Below, piece after piece: positions 35,029-47,195 of a stretch of DNA of 64,000 bases; positions within the stretch are counted from its first letter, which is position 1, and every line of letters begins with the position of its first letter. Under the pieces are notes generated by a model, which worked only from the letters and a program-made list of their open reading frames with translations, made no database searches and was not told where the DNA came from. Source of the DNA: Sciurus carolinensis (taxonomy: Eukaryota > Chordata > Mammalia > Rodentia > Sciuridae). The position numbers and the translations under genes are program-made. The stretch covers positions 42,541,454 to 42,605,453 of the forward strand of contig NC_062214.1 of assembly GCF_902686445.1 (NCBI RefSeq), read 5' to 3'.

Positions 35029-35227
35029 TGTGGGTCTGAAGTTTCATATTGAAATCAGGGTTGGCAAAAGAATTTGGAAACCTAAGCATGCCAATGGAAG
35101 GCTAGACCCCAAGGACAGCAGTAGTCATATACAACATAGCACTGGGAGCTGCATGTGGATGGGGACAGGTGAAAGCCAATGCTTGAGCACTGGACAGAAA
35201 AAGGAAAATCCACAAAAGAGCCTGTAT

Positions 35228-35675
35228 CAATCAGCCCTTGCTGCATAACAAGAGTCTAAAACTTAGTGTCTTAAAACAAGTCTGATTTCTTGTTGGAGCT
35301 CAGGTTTCTCTGAGTCAGCTGAGGCTTGACCAAGTTTGGCTGGCTCATTCATTGGGCACTGGGTAGACTAGGGACTCACCTCTAGCCTGGGCTTGACTCA
35401 GAAACTCTGCTCCTGCTCCTAACTCTTGGTTTACTCACTTCTCTTGGGATCAGCAAGCTAGAGGGAACATTCCCTTCTCATAGCAATGATTGACTCAGAA
35501 GAAAATAATTGGAAATATACAAGGACTCTTGAGGTCTTGGCTCAGAACCTTGTTGCTTCCACATCATTCTTTTACTAAAGCATGTCATATAGGTGAGCTC
35601 AGATTCACAAGGAGGGGAAATATAGGCATGGGTAAAGAAATGGCATCAGTGATTTAATCTACCACTAGGTCCCAG
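35228..35675 (-). mobile_element. MaLR (MLT1-like) solitary LTR, antisense
   Basis: Cttgctgcataacaagagtc, aaacttagtgtcttaaaaca, a gctggctcattcat segment and an end in taatctaccact. Old and non-coding. Confidence 0.55.
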
Positions 35676-35840
35676 AAGAAGCAATGGGAAGGCAAATCAG
35701 AAGAGGTGGGATTTACAGAGAGCAGAGAGTTTCAAGTGGTGGGGAAGAGTAAGCACTGTTAAAGGTAGCCTGGAAATATAGCAAGAGAAAGGTGAGAGTA
35801 GTGTTATGCGTGGCAACTTAGAAGTCATAGAGACCTGGGA

Positions 35841-35986
35841 GAAATAGCTTTATAGAGAATGGGGTGAGTGGTAAAGTGGCCACCAGGTTACAGAGGGTTG
35901 AGAAATGAATGAGGGAAATAGCTTTAGAAAATGGGGTGAGTGGTAAAGTGGCCACCAGGTTACAGAGGGCTGAGAAATGAATGGAG
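35841..35986 (+). repeat. Tandem duplication, two units of about 73 bp
   Basis: Units 35841-35914 and 35915-35986 begin gaaatagcttta and share ggtgagtggtaaagtggcca; they differ by a short deletion and a few substitutions. Confidence 0.92.
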
Positions 35987-36009
35987 GTAAAAGCTATGTG
36001 CATCCATTC

Positions 36010-36595
36010 AGGCAATGGATGCGTACAGCTGAGTACCCACTACATGTCAGTCACTGCTCTAGGTGCTGAGGAGACAGCCATGAGCAAGGTGAGAGGTCTT
36101 CTTTGATGGAGTGTACTCACATTGCAGTGGGGAGAGGGACAGTAGACAAGTCAACTGATAAATAAGCAAGATGAGACAAAGTGGTACAAGGAAAAGAGAG
36201 TGGGCTCATATGAAAGAGAAGGGTTAGGGATTTGGAGATGGTCAATGCAGTGAGTGTAAAGAAGATGGTCAGGGAAAGACTCTCTGAGGACATGATGGTT
36301 GACTTGAGATTTAAATGATGAGCAGCTGATCTTGTCTCAGCATGAGGAAGAGGAAGTGCAGAAATCCTGGGACAAAGGGGAGTTTAGCAGCTGGTTCAGG
36401 GAACAGAAAGGTGGTTATGTGACTAGAACTCAAGGAAGAAGGGAGATAAGACATGGAATCTGTAGGCAGGAAGGTCACGGATCAGGGAGGCCCAGGAGGT
36501 AGGGGGAAGCTTTACACAAGGACTAAATGTAATTTGATCTGCATTTCAAAAGACCACTTTATCAGCTGTATTCAGAATGGATAGGACAGTTTTCA
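36010..36595 (+). mobile_element. Ancient L2-like repeat
   Basis: Tgagtacccactacatgtca, gctctaggtgctgaggagac, a middle segment with ttgagatttaaatgatgagc, and ctgcatttcaaaagaccact near the end. Same family as 24717-25330. Confidence 0.5.
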
Positions 36596-37282
36596 TAATA
36601 GAGGATTAGGCACCATAAGTTAGGGAGGTATTGAAAAATTCCAGGCAAGAATTCCAGTTGTTGTTGTCAGAAGGGCAGGTAAAGTGGGGGCACTTCCTGA
36701 TTTATGGCATTTGCCAATTTCTGTGGTGTATGTACTCCCATCAGAGCCCATTGATTTCAAACTATCTAGTCACTGGAGGCAAAGGTGGGAAGAAATTTGC
36801 AGTCATACACCACTGGGTACTTTCTTGATCATGGAAATACAATAGACATAAGCTCAAGAGCTTCAATATGAAGTAATATAATTAGGAAGTGATGATTTTG
36901 AGTATTTGTTAACTTTTTAAAAATATTTCATTATAAGCTTATATGATTGAATTTTAATACTGGTTGTGTTTAATACACTGCTGTGAAATTCCCCAAAATG
37001 TCACAATCAGGTCTTACAAACTCTTATAAACTCCACCTCACCACTGAATGTAGTAGTCATATAGACCAGAGTGGAGTGTGTGTGTGTGTATGAGAAAGAG
37101 GGGGATGGAGGAAAATCTCAGCAGGATTTTAAAATATTCAAAAAATGAAATATTTTGTATGTTCATGTTGACACTTCTATACATGTGTCATCATCCTATC
37201 TGAGTTGTGGCCTGACTGACTTTCCAATACATCATTGTGAAAACCCAGCCCAATGCCTTTATTATGTTAAGAACTCACTGTT
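36596..37282. other. Unique sequence with short (TG)n
   Basis: A short TG run lies at 37076-37090; nothing else. Confidence 0.4.
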
Positions 37283-37360
37283 GGTCTGGGGCTGGGGCTC
37301 AGTGGCAGAGTGCTTGCCTAGCATGTGTGAGGCACTGGGTTCAATCCCAAGCACTACATA
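37283..37360 (+). mobile_element. ID SINE
   Basis: Ggctggggctcagtggcaga and cactgggttcaatcccaagc. Confidence 0.9.
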
Positions 37361-37451
37361 AAAATGAATAAATAAAGGCATTCTCTCCAGCTACAAATAC
37401 AAAAATTTAAAAAATCATAGGAACTAAAGACTTAAAAAAAAACTCACCGCA

Positions 37452-37652
37452 GCCCTGAATGATGATGTACACCTGTAATCTCAGTTACTTGGGAGGCTGA
37501 GAGGCTGAGCCAGGAGGATAACATGTTGGAAGCCAGGCTGAGCACCTTACTAACACCCTGTTTCAAAATCAAAAAAACAAAACAAAACAGAACAAAACTA
37601 TGTTGTGTAGCATTGTGAGACACTGGGTTTAATCCCCACTACCAGAAAACAA
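37452..37652 (+). mobile_element. B1-ID composite SINE, decayed
   Basis: Tgtaatctcagttacttggg with a duplicated gaggctga, A-rich linker, and an ID tail with gggtttaatccccact. Confidence 0.8.
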
Positions 37653-38659
37653 AAAAGCAAAAACAAAACTCACCATAGATTTAATCTCCTCAGAAACATA
37701 CCCTGAAAAAAAGATTTGAGTGAAAGAAGTTTATTTGGAAGATGATCCCAGAAATTACCAGAAGGGGAACAGGGAGGTAAGATGGGGAAGAAAAAGAAGG
37801 CCTGTGAATAATGCATCATGGACAAGTTACTGCTGTGGGAAGCTGAGGTACAATCCCATAAAACAACTCTGGAAGTAGTATAGAATATGCCTCACAGTCA
37901 TTCAAGCTAAGAGGCAAGGAAGCTGAAGTACTTATTCACCAACTCCTATCCATCACTGGCTGAAGGCTGCCCCTGAAGGCATTAGGCTGGCATTTCCAGC
38001 TCACATTCCAAAGAAAGCACTTAGAAAGAAGGTGGCTAGTGTTTGTAATAATAGGCACTTGATATGCACAAGAATGGCAGAGGAGATATGGGCAGGGCAT
38101 TGACAGTATCTGCTCCAAAACTCATAAATATTTTTGAATGAATTAATAAATGAATGAATGGGTGTAGGGCCCTTTAAGTACTTTTAAACACAAATTTAGA
38201 ATTTAAAAGTATTAAAACAGAATAGACGTCCTTCCATTCCCTAGTCTGCCCATGTATCATGTGCTTTCTCAAAAGATCTAGAGCAGAGAATTTATGTGAT
38301 ACCCCAGATCATTTGAAATCTGTGGTAGTGTTCCTGTAAATGAGTAATATTACTGTGCACATGGGAAAAAATCCCTATAGACTATAGTAATTATCAAAAG
38401 AAAAAATAAAATTTATACAAATAAAATAGATTGCGTGAGCCCAAGTTACCAATACTTGTGCTTGCTAGTGGTAGTAAAAGACAACCTGTGTTAGAATATT
38501 TTGTTTGTTGTGTGGGTGATGTTAGAAATGAGTTAGACATAGAGGCTTTTGAGAAATGACAGTGATTTGACCATCTGTAGGCTCCCAAAGGAAACAGGAA
38601 AATCAAAATAAGACATGAATGTTGTTTGGCGTTTTGTTGTTGTTGTTTGTTTATTTCTA
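37653..38659. other. Unique sequence
   Basis: No element recognised apart from short A-rich and ATGA runs. Confidence 0.4.
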
Positions 38660-38795
38660 AGGTGCTTTGCAGATGATCCTTATTATAACCACGACAAAAA
38701 CGTATTATTGGTATTTTCAGTTTACAGATGAGGAGCTTAGGCTTAGGGAAGTGCAGTAGCTTGCCCAAATTTTCACACTTAGAAATTACAAAGTT
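38660..38795 (+). mobile_element. MIR fragment
   Basis: Cagtttacagatgaggagct, then gcagtagcttgcccaaattt. Confidence 0.65.
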
Positions 38796-39251
38796 TAATG
38801 ACCCTGAAAGACTCCAAAAACAGCACCTTTCCAGGCTTCATCTCTGCTTCCTCCATGTAATCATGAACAAAGAAACAATCCAGTACAACACCCCTTACAT
38901 GAGCTATTGAAGCCTTCTCCTTTCCACCATTCTTCCAAGACTCCATGTGTCTCTCTTTCAGCCTTAGATAATAAAGAGCACTTGGTAAACTGTCAAAATA
39001 TTTTAATTTAATCAAAGACACTGTCCCGTTGTGCTATCTAGCTGTAATAGTCTAGGAATTGTGTGATCACACCCCTCCATAATAGGTGGGAAGTTACCAG
39101 TCAGGAGAAAAACTTTATGTCCCTGAGGTCAGCCTGCCATGACTAGAAACCTTGCACTGGGCACCTTGGGACAAAATCCAAAGACTGTTGGATTGGAAGG
39201 CATAATAGGACTTCATCTTTCCATCTTTGATCAGAAATAATTTTTTAAAAT

Positions 39252-39370
39252 ATTTTTTAGTTGTCAATGAACCTTTATTTTATTTATTTATATGTGGTGC
39301 CAAGAATGGAACCCAATGCCTCACACATGCCAGGCAAGCTGTCTACAACTGAGCCACAATCCCAGCCCCA
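39252..39370 (-). mobile_element. ID SINE, antisense, long AT tail
   Basis: Gtggtgccaagaatggaacc, then aactgagccacaatcccagc. Confidence 0.8.
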
Positions 39371-39508
39371 GAAAGCATTCTTAACTAGTCTAACTAGAGA
39401 TCTCAGCTCTTCTGTAAGATTACCAGCGATGAAGAGCTCAGGACTTTGACCTGTATGTAGTCCAGAACTTCATCTCTCATTCTATGGTTTACTTTATTTT
39501 CATTCATG

Positions 39509-39942
39509 TTATGGTTTGGATATGAAGTGTCCTCCCAAAACTCCTGTTAATGCAGGAATAGTCAGAGGCAAAATGATTAGATTATGAGAGCTGTAACCTA
39601 ATCGGTCCATCCTAGTCTGAGTGAACTGAAGGGATGGTTACTGTAGGCAGATGGGGCACAGTTGGAGAAGGTGGGTCAATGGGGGCATGCCCTGTTAGAG
39701 TTCATCTTCCCTGTGGTCCTTCCCCACCCTTTTCTTCTTGACCCTGTCATGAACTGAGCATTTCCCTTGCTGTGGTCCTTCTCTCATGATGTGCTGCCTC
39801 ACCCTGGGCCCACAGCAATGGAGTCAGCTGTCTATGAACTGAGACATCTGAAACCATGAGCCCCAAATAAGCTTTTCCTCCTCTAAGTTGTTCTTGCAAG
39901 GTGTTTTGGTCACAGAAACACAAAAGCCAATGAAAACAATTT
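39509..39942 (+). mobile_element. MaLR (MLT1/ORR1-like) solitary LTR
   Basis: Starts gttatggtttggatatgaag. Later text is typical of the family (ccatgagccccaaataagct, then cttgcaaggtgttttggtca). Ends near aatgaaaac. No internal coding region adjoins it. Confidence 0.75.
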
Positions 39943-39954
39943 AATAAATATTTT

Positions 39955-40080
39955 TAGAGCACTGTGGCATACTAGAGTCTATCCTAACTGCCAAGACGTC
40001 AACAGAGAGCAAATGGATAGACCCCTGCCCTCAGTGAGTTAATAGTCCAGTGGAGATAGGGGAAGCAGGCAATCAATCAT
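39955..40080 (+). mobile_element. Ancient L2-like fragment
   Basis: Ctgccctcagtgagttaata, then gtccagtggagatagggg. Confidence 0.45.
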
Positions 40081-41154
40081 TAGTAGACCTACATTCTCAG
40101 CTCCTTGTAAGGGCTTTCAAGTAAATTCATATAGTAGTGATATACAGGACCAAGCTATCTTTTTTCCTCTCTCTCTTCCAGTCCATTCTTTAGTACAATT
40201 TGGCTCCAAAACTACTCCTTTTGCCTTGTCTTGCTTCCCCCTTAGTAGCCTAATAGTCCCGACCATATCAAGTCTTTCTTTCTCTGCCTGATTTTTGTAG
40301 ACCTCCATATGCCAGTGCCTCTCTGTTCCCCAGCCTCTGCCTCCTCCTATCTGTATGCACCTGCTGCCTCTGCCCAAGGAACACTGTCCTCCACCTTGAG
40401 CACCATCCCACCCTCTCCTCTTTCAAGTGCTGCCTTCAGTCATTCATTCTGCAGTTGGCCCTAGGTTTGCCAACTGCCCTCTCATAGGTGGATGCAAAGT
40501 TGAATACAATTTGGTTATTCTCTGCGCTTGAAGAGCCCACAGAACTCCTTCATCCACCAAACCTCTAAATACTTTCCCCCTGTCAATGCCTACTTTTGGA
40601 GGCTGCCCCAACACAAATGGACACTAGTGTTTGCTGCTAGATTCTACATCCAGGAACTCAGCTCTTCAGAAATAATGAAAACTTGTGGAACCCCCAAGAG
40701 GTACTTGTTTTCCCTTCTGTGTTTCCTGTGATCTAGGTTCTGCAGTGTGTTTCTTTTAACTTCAGGAAGTTCTTTCTTGTGTCCATCTTAAATTACTCCT
40801 GCCTCACTGTGTACTTATTTCTTCAAGTCTTATTTTTACATAGCTTTAGGGCAGAGCTAAAGCACCCTGCTCAACACTGGGTCTTTGCTGAGCATTCACA
40901 AAGTGGCATCAGTTGATTAGTAAGAGCCTGGCACTTAAAAATTATTATTCAATCCCCTCTTCCAGGTTCTTCCCTCCAGACTTAAAATCTGCAGCTCCTT
41001 AAACCTTTCTTCCCCAACCACTTAATCACCGTATGGCTCTTCTCAAACTCTGCTAATCAGCTTTTTTTTTTCTTTATTTTTTAATCATTAGTGAGAGTTT
41101 TGAAGAAGGTCCTTAAGCCAGAAGCCAAAAAAAAAAAGTATAATAAAATTCAGA
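40081..41154. other. Unique sequence
   Basis: Nothing recognised. Confidence 0.4.
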
Positions 41155-41480
41155 AAGACCCACTAGGGCGATTGAGTTCCACTCTCTGCCTTCGGCCCGG
41201 CAGGCCCTTCCACCAGCTAATACATCAAGCTGGCTGGCCCGCCTCAGAACAGTCCTCCCAGCCTCTGATGTGAATGTGAACTGCATAAAAATTAAATCTG
41301 GAGGGTTGAGAACTTAGTTCACAGCCCCATCAACTCTCTTCGTTAGTCTGTTGATAGTAACTGTGGTCAAAGAGCCCCAGGTCAGGGCACGATTTAGTTT
41401 AAGATGCTTTAATTTAGACAATTTTTGTTCTTTCTTCCAGTGTCATTTCTTCATGAGTTCAATGATTTTCATGAACTCTA
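41155..41480. promoter_or_regulatory. Candidate conserved non-coding element
   Basis: Non-repeat, balanced composition, several CpGs retained outside any island (cttcggcccggcaggccc). Called only by look; no conservation test was possible. Confidence 0.2.
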
Positions 41481-42341
41481 GGTGCTAATATTTATGTGTG
41501 AGCATGAGTGAGAAAGAGGGGGTGAAAGACCAATTCATACTAAAGTTTTACTGGCTTACTATGTAGTGCCTCTCAAACGTTCTTGCCAAACTGCCTCTAA
41601 AGGCAGAGGAGAGTGAAGGTGGACATTGAGGAAGGGGGTTAAGGCCCCTAACGCATCTGTCCCAGGAAAGCATTAAGATGGATTTTAAATAACCATGTGA
41701 TTTTTCCATTCTTCTCAAAAATATATCCACAGGGGCAGGTTTCCTCCAAATGGAAATAGTTTTATTGTGCTTTTTAATGGCACAAGAGTAATATATGAAT
41801 ATGTAATATACATGAATAAATATGAATATAGTACAGGAGAAGAAAAATATGAGATCATGGGAAGTTCCAATCTTCTGATGTGACATTATAAATGTTTTCC
41901 TTTCTTACACTCTTTTCAATTTAAAAAGACACATTGTTTAAATATAAAGTGTCTTAAATTACTTACCACTGTGTAAAAGATTCTGACTATTTGATGGCAT
42001 CAAGTCCAGGCACTGGGGAATTGACCCAAATTGTTTTCCAGTTTGAAAAGCAGACACTTGGGTGTGATCCCCTCTGGGAACCATGAACATTCAGAAGCGA
42101 AGGGAAGAGACAGGGCAGAACAACTTTCTGGAAATGTACTGAGTGGTCACTTTAGGGGAAGAGGGGGTGCATTCCTGCCTCTGAGAAAGTCATCCAGGAC
42201 AGTTGGCAGCCATCAGTGCAAACAACACACTTTGTAGTGGGCTGGGGGGATTCCCTGATGGACCCACCTGCCTCACAGGGAGGCTGCACCCTCCTTCAGC
42301 AGAGCAAACGTGCCAATTTCTAAAGAAGTGTTTTCTTTCAG
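41481..42341. other. Unique sequence before the candidate exon
   Basis: No repeat recognised. CpGs are retained at 42060-42170, possibly a weak promoter or enhancer. Confidence 0.35.
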
Positions 42342-42464
42342 GCACGAAAATTAATGAGCTCCATCTTTGGCATGGGTTAAAAAATTCCACTGTGGTGTTG
42401 GCAGGGCTCATACGCCGGCACCAGAACCTTAAAGAATCTGCACACTGAGTTACAAGGAACAAAG
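42342..42464 (+). other. Candidate non-coding exon of an upstream divergent transcript
   Basis: A 123-bp segment is bounded by a pyrimidine-rich acceptor (gtgttttctttcag, AG at 42340-42341) and a good donor (caaaggtaagg, GT at 42465-42466) on the plus strand. It has stops in all frames and short ATG-stop pairs, so it would be 5'UTR or non-coding RNA. The surrounding 42.0-42.7 kb has more CpGs than its neighbourhood and no recognised repeat. In human the divergent neighbour upstream of RRBP1 is BANF2, and this could be one of its leader exons; that is inference only. Confidence 0.3.
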
Positions 42465-42965
42465 GTAAGGCAGATTCTTCTGATTTCCTCGCTCCAGTAG
42501 GGGAGAGACAGGAAAGGAGAAGAGAACAAAGCACCTGGCTGGGAGAGGTGTGTCCAATGGGGAGGTACTTTCCCGGAGCTGTTCTCAGAACGCATCCATC
42601 TTTGAGCGCAGCACAATGCCCTCCTTATTCTCCAGATCCTCACGACACGGTGGCTGACGTGGAGCCTTACCAGGGTGGCAAACATTCAGACCTGTGGCCA
42701 ACAGGCATGTCTTAAGCAGATTTGTTCTGCTACTGGGTGGGAATGAACAGTATTTGCTTCACAGTCTCTTCTTTTTGCAAAAATTGTTGGAAAACTGAAC
42801 TGAAGGCATAAAATGTATGGCCTCGTTGTCAAAAAATATTTGTTCATTTGGTCAGTGTATGATTTTTGAGCAATGAGTAAAACAGAAGCTCTCTAGACCA
42901 GGAGATAGGTGGTGGACAATCAGTACCAAACAAACAAGATGATTTCAAGTATACTAATCTCCCTA

Positions 42966-43400
42966 CAGTGGTTTCACTTTTATTATGGTCAACTATGGGC
43001 CAAAAATATTAAATGGAAAATTCCAGAAATAAACAATTCATAAGCTTTCATTTCCATGCTATTCTGAGTAGCGCAATGAAATCTCATAAGCATGAATCAT
43101 GTGTCTAGAGTATCCATGCTGTATATGCTACCCACACATTAGTCACTTAGTTGCCATCCATCAGATGGACTGTCATGGTATCACAGAGATCAAATTCAAG
43201 TAATCCTTATCTTACTTAATGGCCCCAAAGCATAAGAATAATGATGTGAAGGACCACCTATGCATACAACATGTAAGGATGATTACCTCTGGTAACACAG
43301 CTGAGCATGAAAGAAAAAAACATAGTATACATAAGGTATGGAACTATCCATGGATTCAAGTATCCACTGTATGGAAAGTATCTCCATCCCCCCTGTACTA
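42966..43400 (+). mobile_element. Tigger-type DNA transposon relic
   Basis: Tatggtcaactatgggccaa; aatattaaatggaaaattcc; agagtatccatgctgtatat; right-end text tggattcaagtatccactgt. Same family as 12420-12960. Confidence 0.75.
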
Positions 43401-43412
43401 ATAAAGAGTAAT

Positions 43413-43552
43413 GTATGCTGGAAGTGGTGGCATGTGCTTATAGTCCTAATCATAGGATTGTTAGAGTTCAGGAGTTTGAGGCCAGCCTGGACAACTTAGT
43501 GAGACCCCATCTCTAAAATTATAATAATAAAAAAGTAAAAAAAAAAAACAAA
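43413..43552 (+). mobile_element. B1-like SINE (7SL-derived half only)
   Basis: Ttgaggccagcctggacaac, then tagtgagaccccatctctaa, A-rich tail. No ID half. Confidence 0.85.
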
Positions 43553-43564
43553 TCCTGGAATAAT

Positions 43565-43855
43565 GTGACTGAAAGTGATAGTGGGGAGAAGCCTATTTTA
43601 GGATGTTCATGTAAAGCCTCAAGTGACAGTGAGCTGAAATCTAAATCAGCTGAAGGAACCTATCGTGAGAAGACAGGGAAGGGGAAGTTTTCCAGATAGA
43701 AGGAATAGGATGTGCAAAAGGTGAAATGAGGTAGAAAGAGTTGACAGTTTCAGAGAACTTAATGGTGAGCAAGGAGTGGTAAAGAACAAGGAGTAAAAGA
43801 GGTCAGAGAGAAAGCCAGTGTCTAGATTTATTATATGAACACCTCATGTACCATT
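43565..43855 (+). mobile_element. Ancient L2-like repeat
   Basis: Aggaataggatgtgcaaaag, then gagcaaggagtggtaaagaa, resembling the middle of 36010-36595. Confidence 0.35.
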
Positions 43856-43859
43856 GAAG

Positions 43860-44000
43860 CATGTTTAATAGTTTGAACACAGACTATCTTAATTCAATCA
43901 TCCCATCAACCCTATTGTAAAGATAAGAAAACTGGCTCAGGAAACAACCTCTTCAAGGTCATAAAATAGAAGTGATGGGACAGGGACTCTGAGGGCACTA
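43860..44000 (+). mobile_element. MIR fragment
   Basis: Attgtaaagataagaaaact, then acctcttcaaggtcataaaa. Confidence 0.55.
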
Positions 44001-45392
44001 TCCTTCAGCTGAGGTAATCATTTGTACCATTGCTTGGAATTTATGCAGTGAACAGCCTGTGCTACTATACATAGTGCCAGGTTGGATTTATCTTCTCTAA
44101 ATTTCTGTGCTAAGGACTGTTGGAAATATGAAGAATAAAGATTTATCCCCAGTCTAGAATGGCTGAGATTCTGGGTTCAGTCTCTAAGAGAGCAGTGAAG
44201 GAGGGGCAGAAAGGAAGAAAGGGAGAAAAATTAAAGATGTCATCACAGTCCTTGGTGAGCACCTGATGTGGTTATAAACAAACAATGTATGGAAAGATGG
44301 CAGATGATATAAATAAGACTTTTTTTGTCAGGCCCATGGATAATTTAGTAAGGGATATGAGATTTGAACCTGACTTGAAGACTTAGATTGGTAGATATGC
44401 AGAGGAAAAAATCCATAGGATTTCATCACACAAACATATATTAAAAATCTAGTGTGTTATAGACCACTGTAAGCACTTGTCTCCAGCAGCTTTCAATTTT
44501 AAAAACAGAAAATGAATACTTTATTATATAAGAAAAAAAGATTTACATAGGTTAAATTTTGGAAAATATGAAAAGAATTGTCTATAGTCTCATTCATAAA
44601 ACCCAAACCCTTTTCATATTGTAGTGTATTTCCTTCTAGTATTTTCCCCTAGGCAAGCAATGTGTGTGAAAGAGAGTGTAAAATATGAGGTGGACATTTT
44701 GATTCCTGGTCTACTGAAGCACTAGCTAAGCTCCCTTTTACTTTTAATTCCGTCCCGAGGTCTGTTTCCATGAATATGATCCTTTTGTCTAGAGGTAGAG
44801 CTTGTGGCTGTTTGTAGCCAATTACTTTTCATGTCCTGGATAAGGCTGGAAAGGTTAATATTGTTTACTGACACAATGCTTTAGTAAGACAGGTTTCATT
44901 CTTCCCAGACCCAAGACAAAATATGGGGAAAGAAGAACTCTGGGGTGCTTTGTCCCTAAGAATGATCTGTGATTGTGACCAGCCAAACTACCATTGAATC
45001 CATGCAGTGGCAACTCCCGAATTTCTGTACATGAAGTGTCTGATTGGAGGAAACTGGTCCTGAAGTGTATTTTCCTGCCATGTACATTTTTATTGGGTTT
45101 GTTTGGGGGTACTCCAGGAGGACTGATGATAATGATGGGGAGGAGAATATGGAAGGAGTTGGGGGTGGGAACTAAGACCCACTGCTGAAGCAAGAGAAGA
45201 AGTGGATCAATCTTGCCATAGTACAGGTGTAAGGCTGGGCATTACCAGGACTCTGGGCCAGTCACCAGGAAAACATATTAATCCTATCAGATCAGCTGAG
45301 ACCCTCATTTTAGTCAGCTTTTTGACCACTGAGTGTCAGATCGTAGGGTAGATGGAGGTGTTCCCCTGGCTGCCCTTTGGAGTAGGGCAAAC
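44001..45392. other. Unique sequence
   Basis: No recognised element. Confidence 0.4.
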
Positions 45393-45792
45393 CCTGACAA
45401 GAACAATTTTAAGGAGAAAAAGTTTATTTGAGAGCTCACAGTTTCAGAATTCTCATAGACAATTGACTCCATTCTTTGGGGCCAGAGATGAGGCAGAACA
45501 TCATGGCGGAGGATATGGCAGAGGAAAGTAACTGGGGACATATCACCAGGAAGCAGAGAGAGAACTCCCCCCACCATGGAACAAAATATGTATGCCAAAG
45601 ACATGACCCCAGGGACCCACCTTCTCCAGCCACACCCTGCCTGCCTATAGTCACCACCCAGTTAATCCCTATCAGATGATTAACACTGATTAAGTTAAGG
45701 CTCTCATAACCCAATTGTTTTACCTCTGAGCATTCTTGCATTGTCTCACACATGAGCTTTTGGAGAACACCTAATATAAACCATAACAAACC
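45393..45792 (-). mobile_element. MaLR solitary LTR, antisense
   Basis: Agaaaaagtttatttgagag, gctcacagtttcagaattct, catcatggcggaggatatgg and a distal ccataacaaa. Same class as 54760-55162 and 63085-63705. Confidence 0.7.
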
Positions 45793-46817
45793 TTATCAAC
45801 TACTCTCCAAGCATTCCATGCTCCCCAAAAGTGTGAACAAGAACTATATTTTAAATGGCGCAAGTTCTACCTCCATATTCTTATCCCAGGAGGAATTGTC
45901 TGGGAGGGGTGGAATGCAGGAGGAATTGGTATCACAAATCTGTGCCCTGCAGGTTGCATATCCCAGCTGCCCTTTGTGAAAGGAAAGACTCTCTAGCCAG
46001 GATGTCAGGCCATCCCATGAGTATATCAGCTGGTGCATTTCCTCAGTGCAACCTTGATGATACTCCAAAGGGCAACCAGCAGGACACCTCCATCTGCCCT
46101 GAGACCTGACACTCACCTGTGATCCCCAGTAACTCCAAACTGTTCTAAACTGGTTTATGTCTTTTCCCTTCTAAGTATGACCTTATCAAGGGCAAACACC
46201 ATTCCTTATTCATAATGTCTTTGTTCAGGTTGCCTCAGAAGGCAGATTCTGAGGCGAGGTTTGGAGTAGAAATCTGTTTGGGGTTGTTCCCAGGGAACAT
46301 CTCTAGGGGAGTGGGAAATCGAGACAGGGAAGGGAAAAAGAAAGTGTGTTACCAAACCAGTTACTACTGAGGACACTCAAGGCTTGTTCTTTGGGTACCT
46401 CTAAATCACCCCACCCGAGCAGGGAGGGAGCTGGGGTATGTATTCACTCGGGTCTGATAGTCATTGGTTGAGAACATTTCTGACTCTTGCCAGCTGCCCT
46501 ACTTGCAGGCAGGGTATGCTCCAGAAGCTGGAGAAAGCCCCAAGCAAAGAGATGCAGGTGCTGGCAGCTGGAAGTCAAGTTGTCTTTATATTCAAAAGTA
46601 TCACAGCAAAGAGGCTGTGGGCAGGGTCCCAACAATGTCTCTGTCCTGGCAATAAATAGATCCTCAATAAATCATGTTGATTGAACACAGAGAACCCAGC
46701 TAATCTGGCCTCAAAGCCATAGCTCCTGTGTGTTCTCCAGCAACCTCAAAATACTGCCAATCACTGGCAGTACTATTTTAGGATCAAATCCAGGAGACCA
46801 GCACCCCTTATATATTC
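45793..46817. other. Unique or very old repeat sequence
   Basis: A phrase near 46230-46340 (ggcagattctgaggcgaggt) resembles one at 60360-60420 and may be an old LTR; not resolved. Confidence 0.3.
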
Positions 46818-46976
46818 TCCAAGTGTAGCCCCTGGACCATCAGCATCAGTGCAATCAGGAAACTTGTTAGAAATGTGCATTTGTGGATCCTATCTCAGAT
46901 ATACTGAATCAAGGTCCCTGATGGTGTAATCTACAGTTTAGCACCCACTCCAGATGATTCTAATGTAACCTAAAGA
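46818..46976 (+). mobile_element. MER5A-like hAT transposon
   Basis: Ctggaccatcagcatcagtg, gaaacttgttagaaatgtgc and ctccagatgattctaatgta. Confidence 0.8.
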
Positions 46977-47011
46977 GATCCACTGTTCAGACTCTAAAAT
47001 TTAGGAAAACC

Positions 47012-47195
47012 TGGCTAGGTGGGGTGCATCTGTAAATCCCAGTGACTTGGGAGGCTGAGGCAGGAGGATGGTAAGTTTGAGGCCAGCCTGAGCAAGTAGT
47101 GAGACCCTGGGGCTCCCCAATGGTGCTCCCCACCCTCCCAAAATAAAAAAAATAATAAAAATAAAATAAAAAGTGCTCCCCACTACCAAACCTAA
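47012..47195 (+). mobile_element. B1-like SINE with A/T-rich tail
   Basis: Gacttgggaggctgaggcag, gaggccagcctgagcaagta, then (AAATA)n. Confidence 0.85.

Noticed and set aside
45314..45789. Overlapping minus-strand frames of about 100 codons
   Set aside because: They sit in an antisense MaLR LTR and show no protein family.
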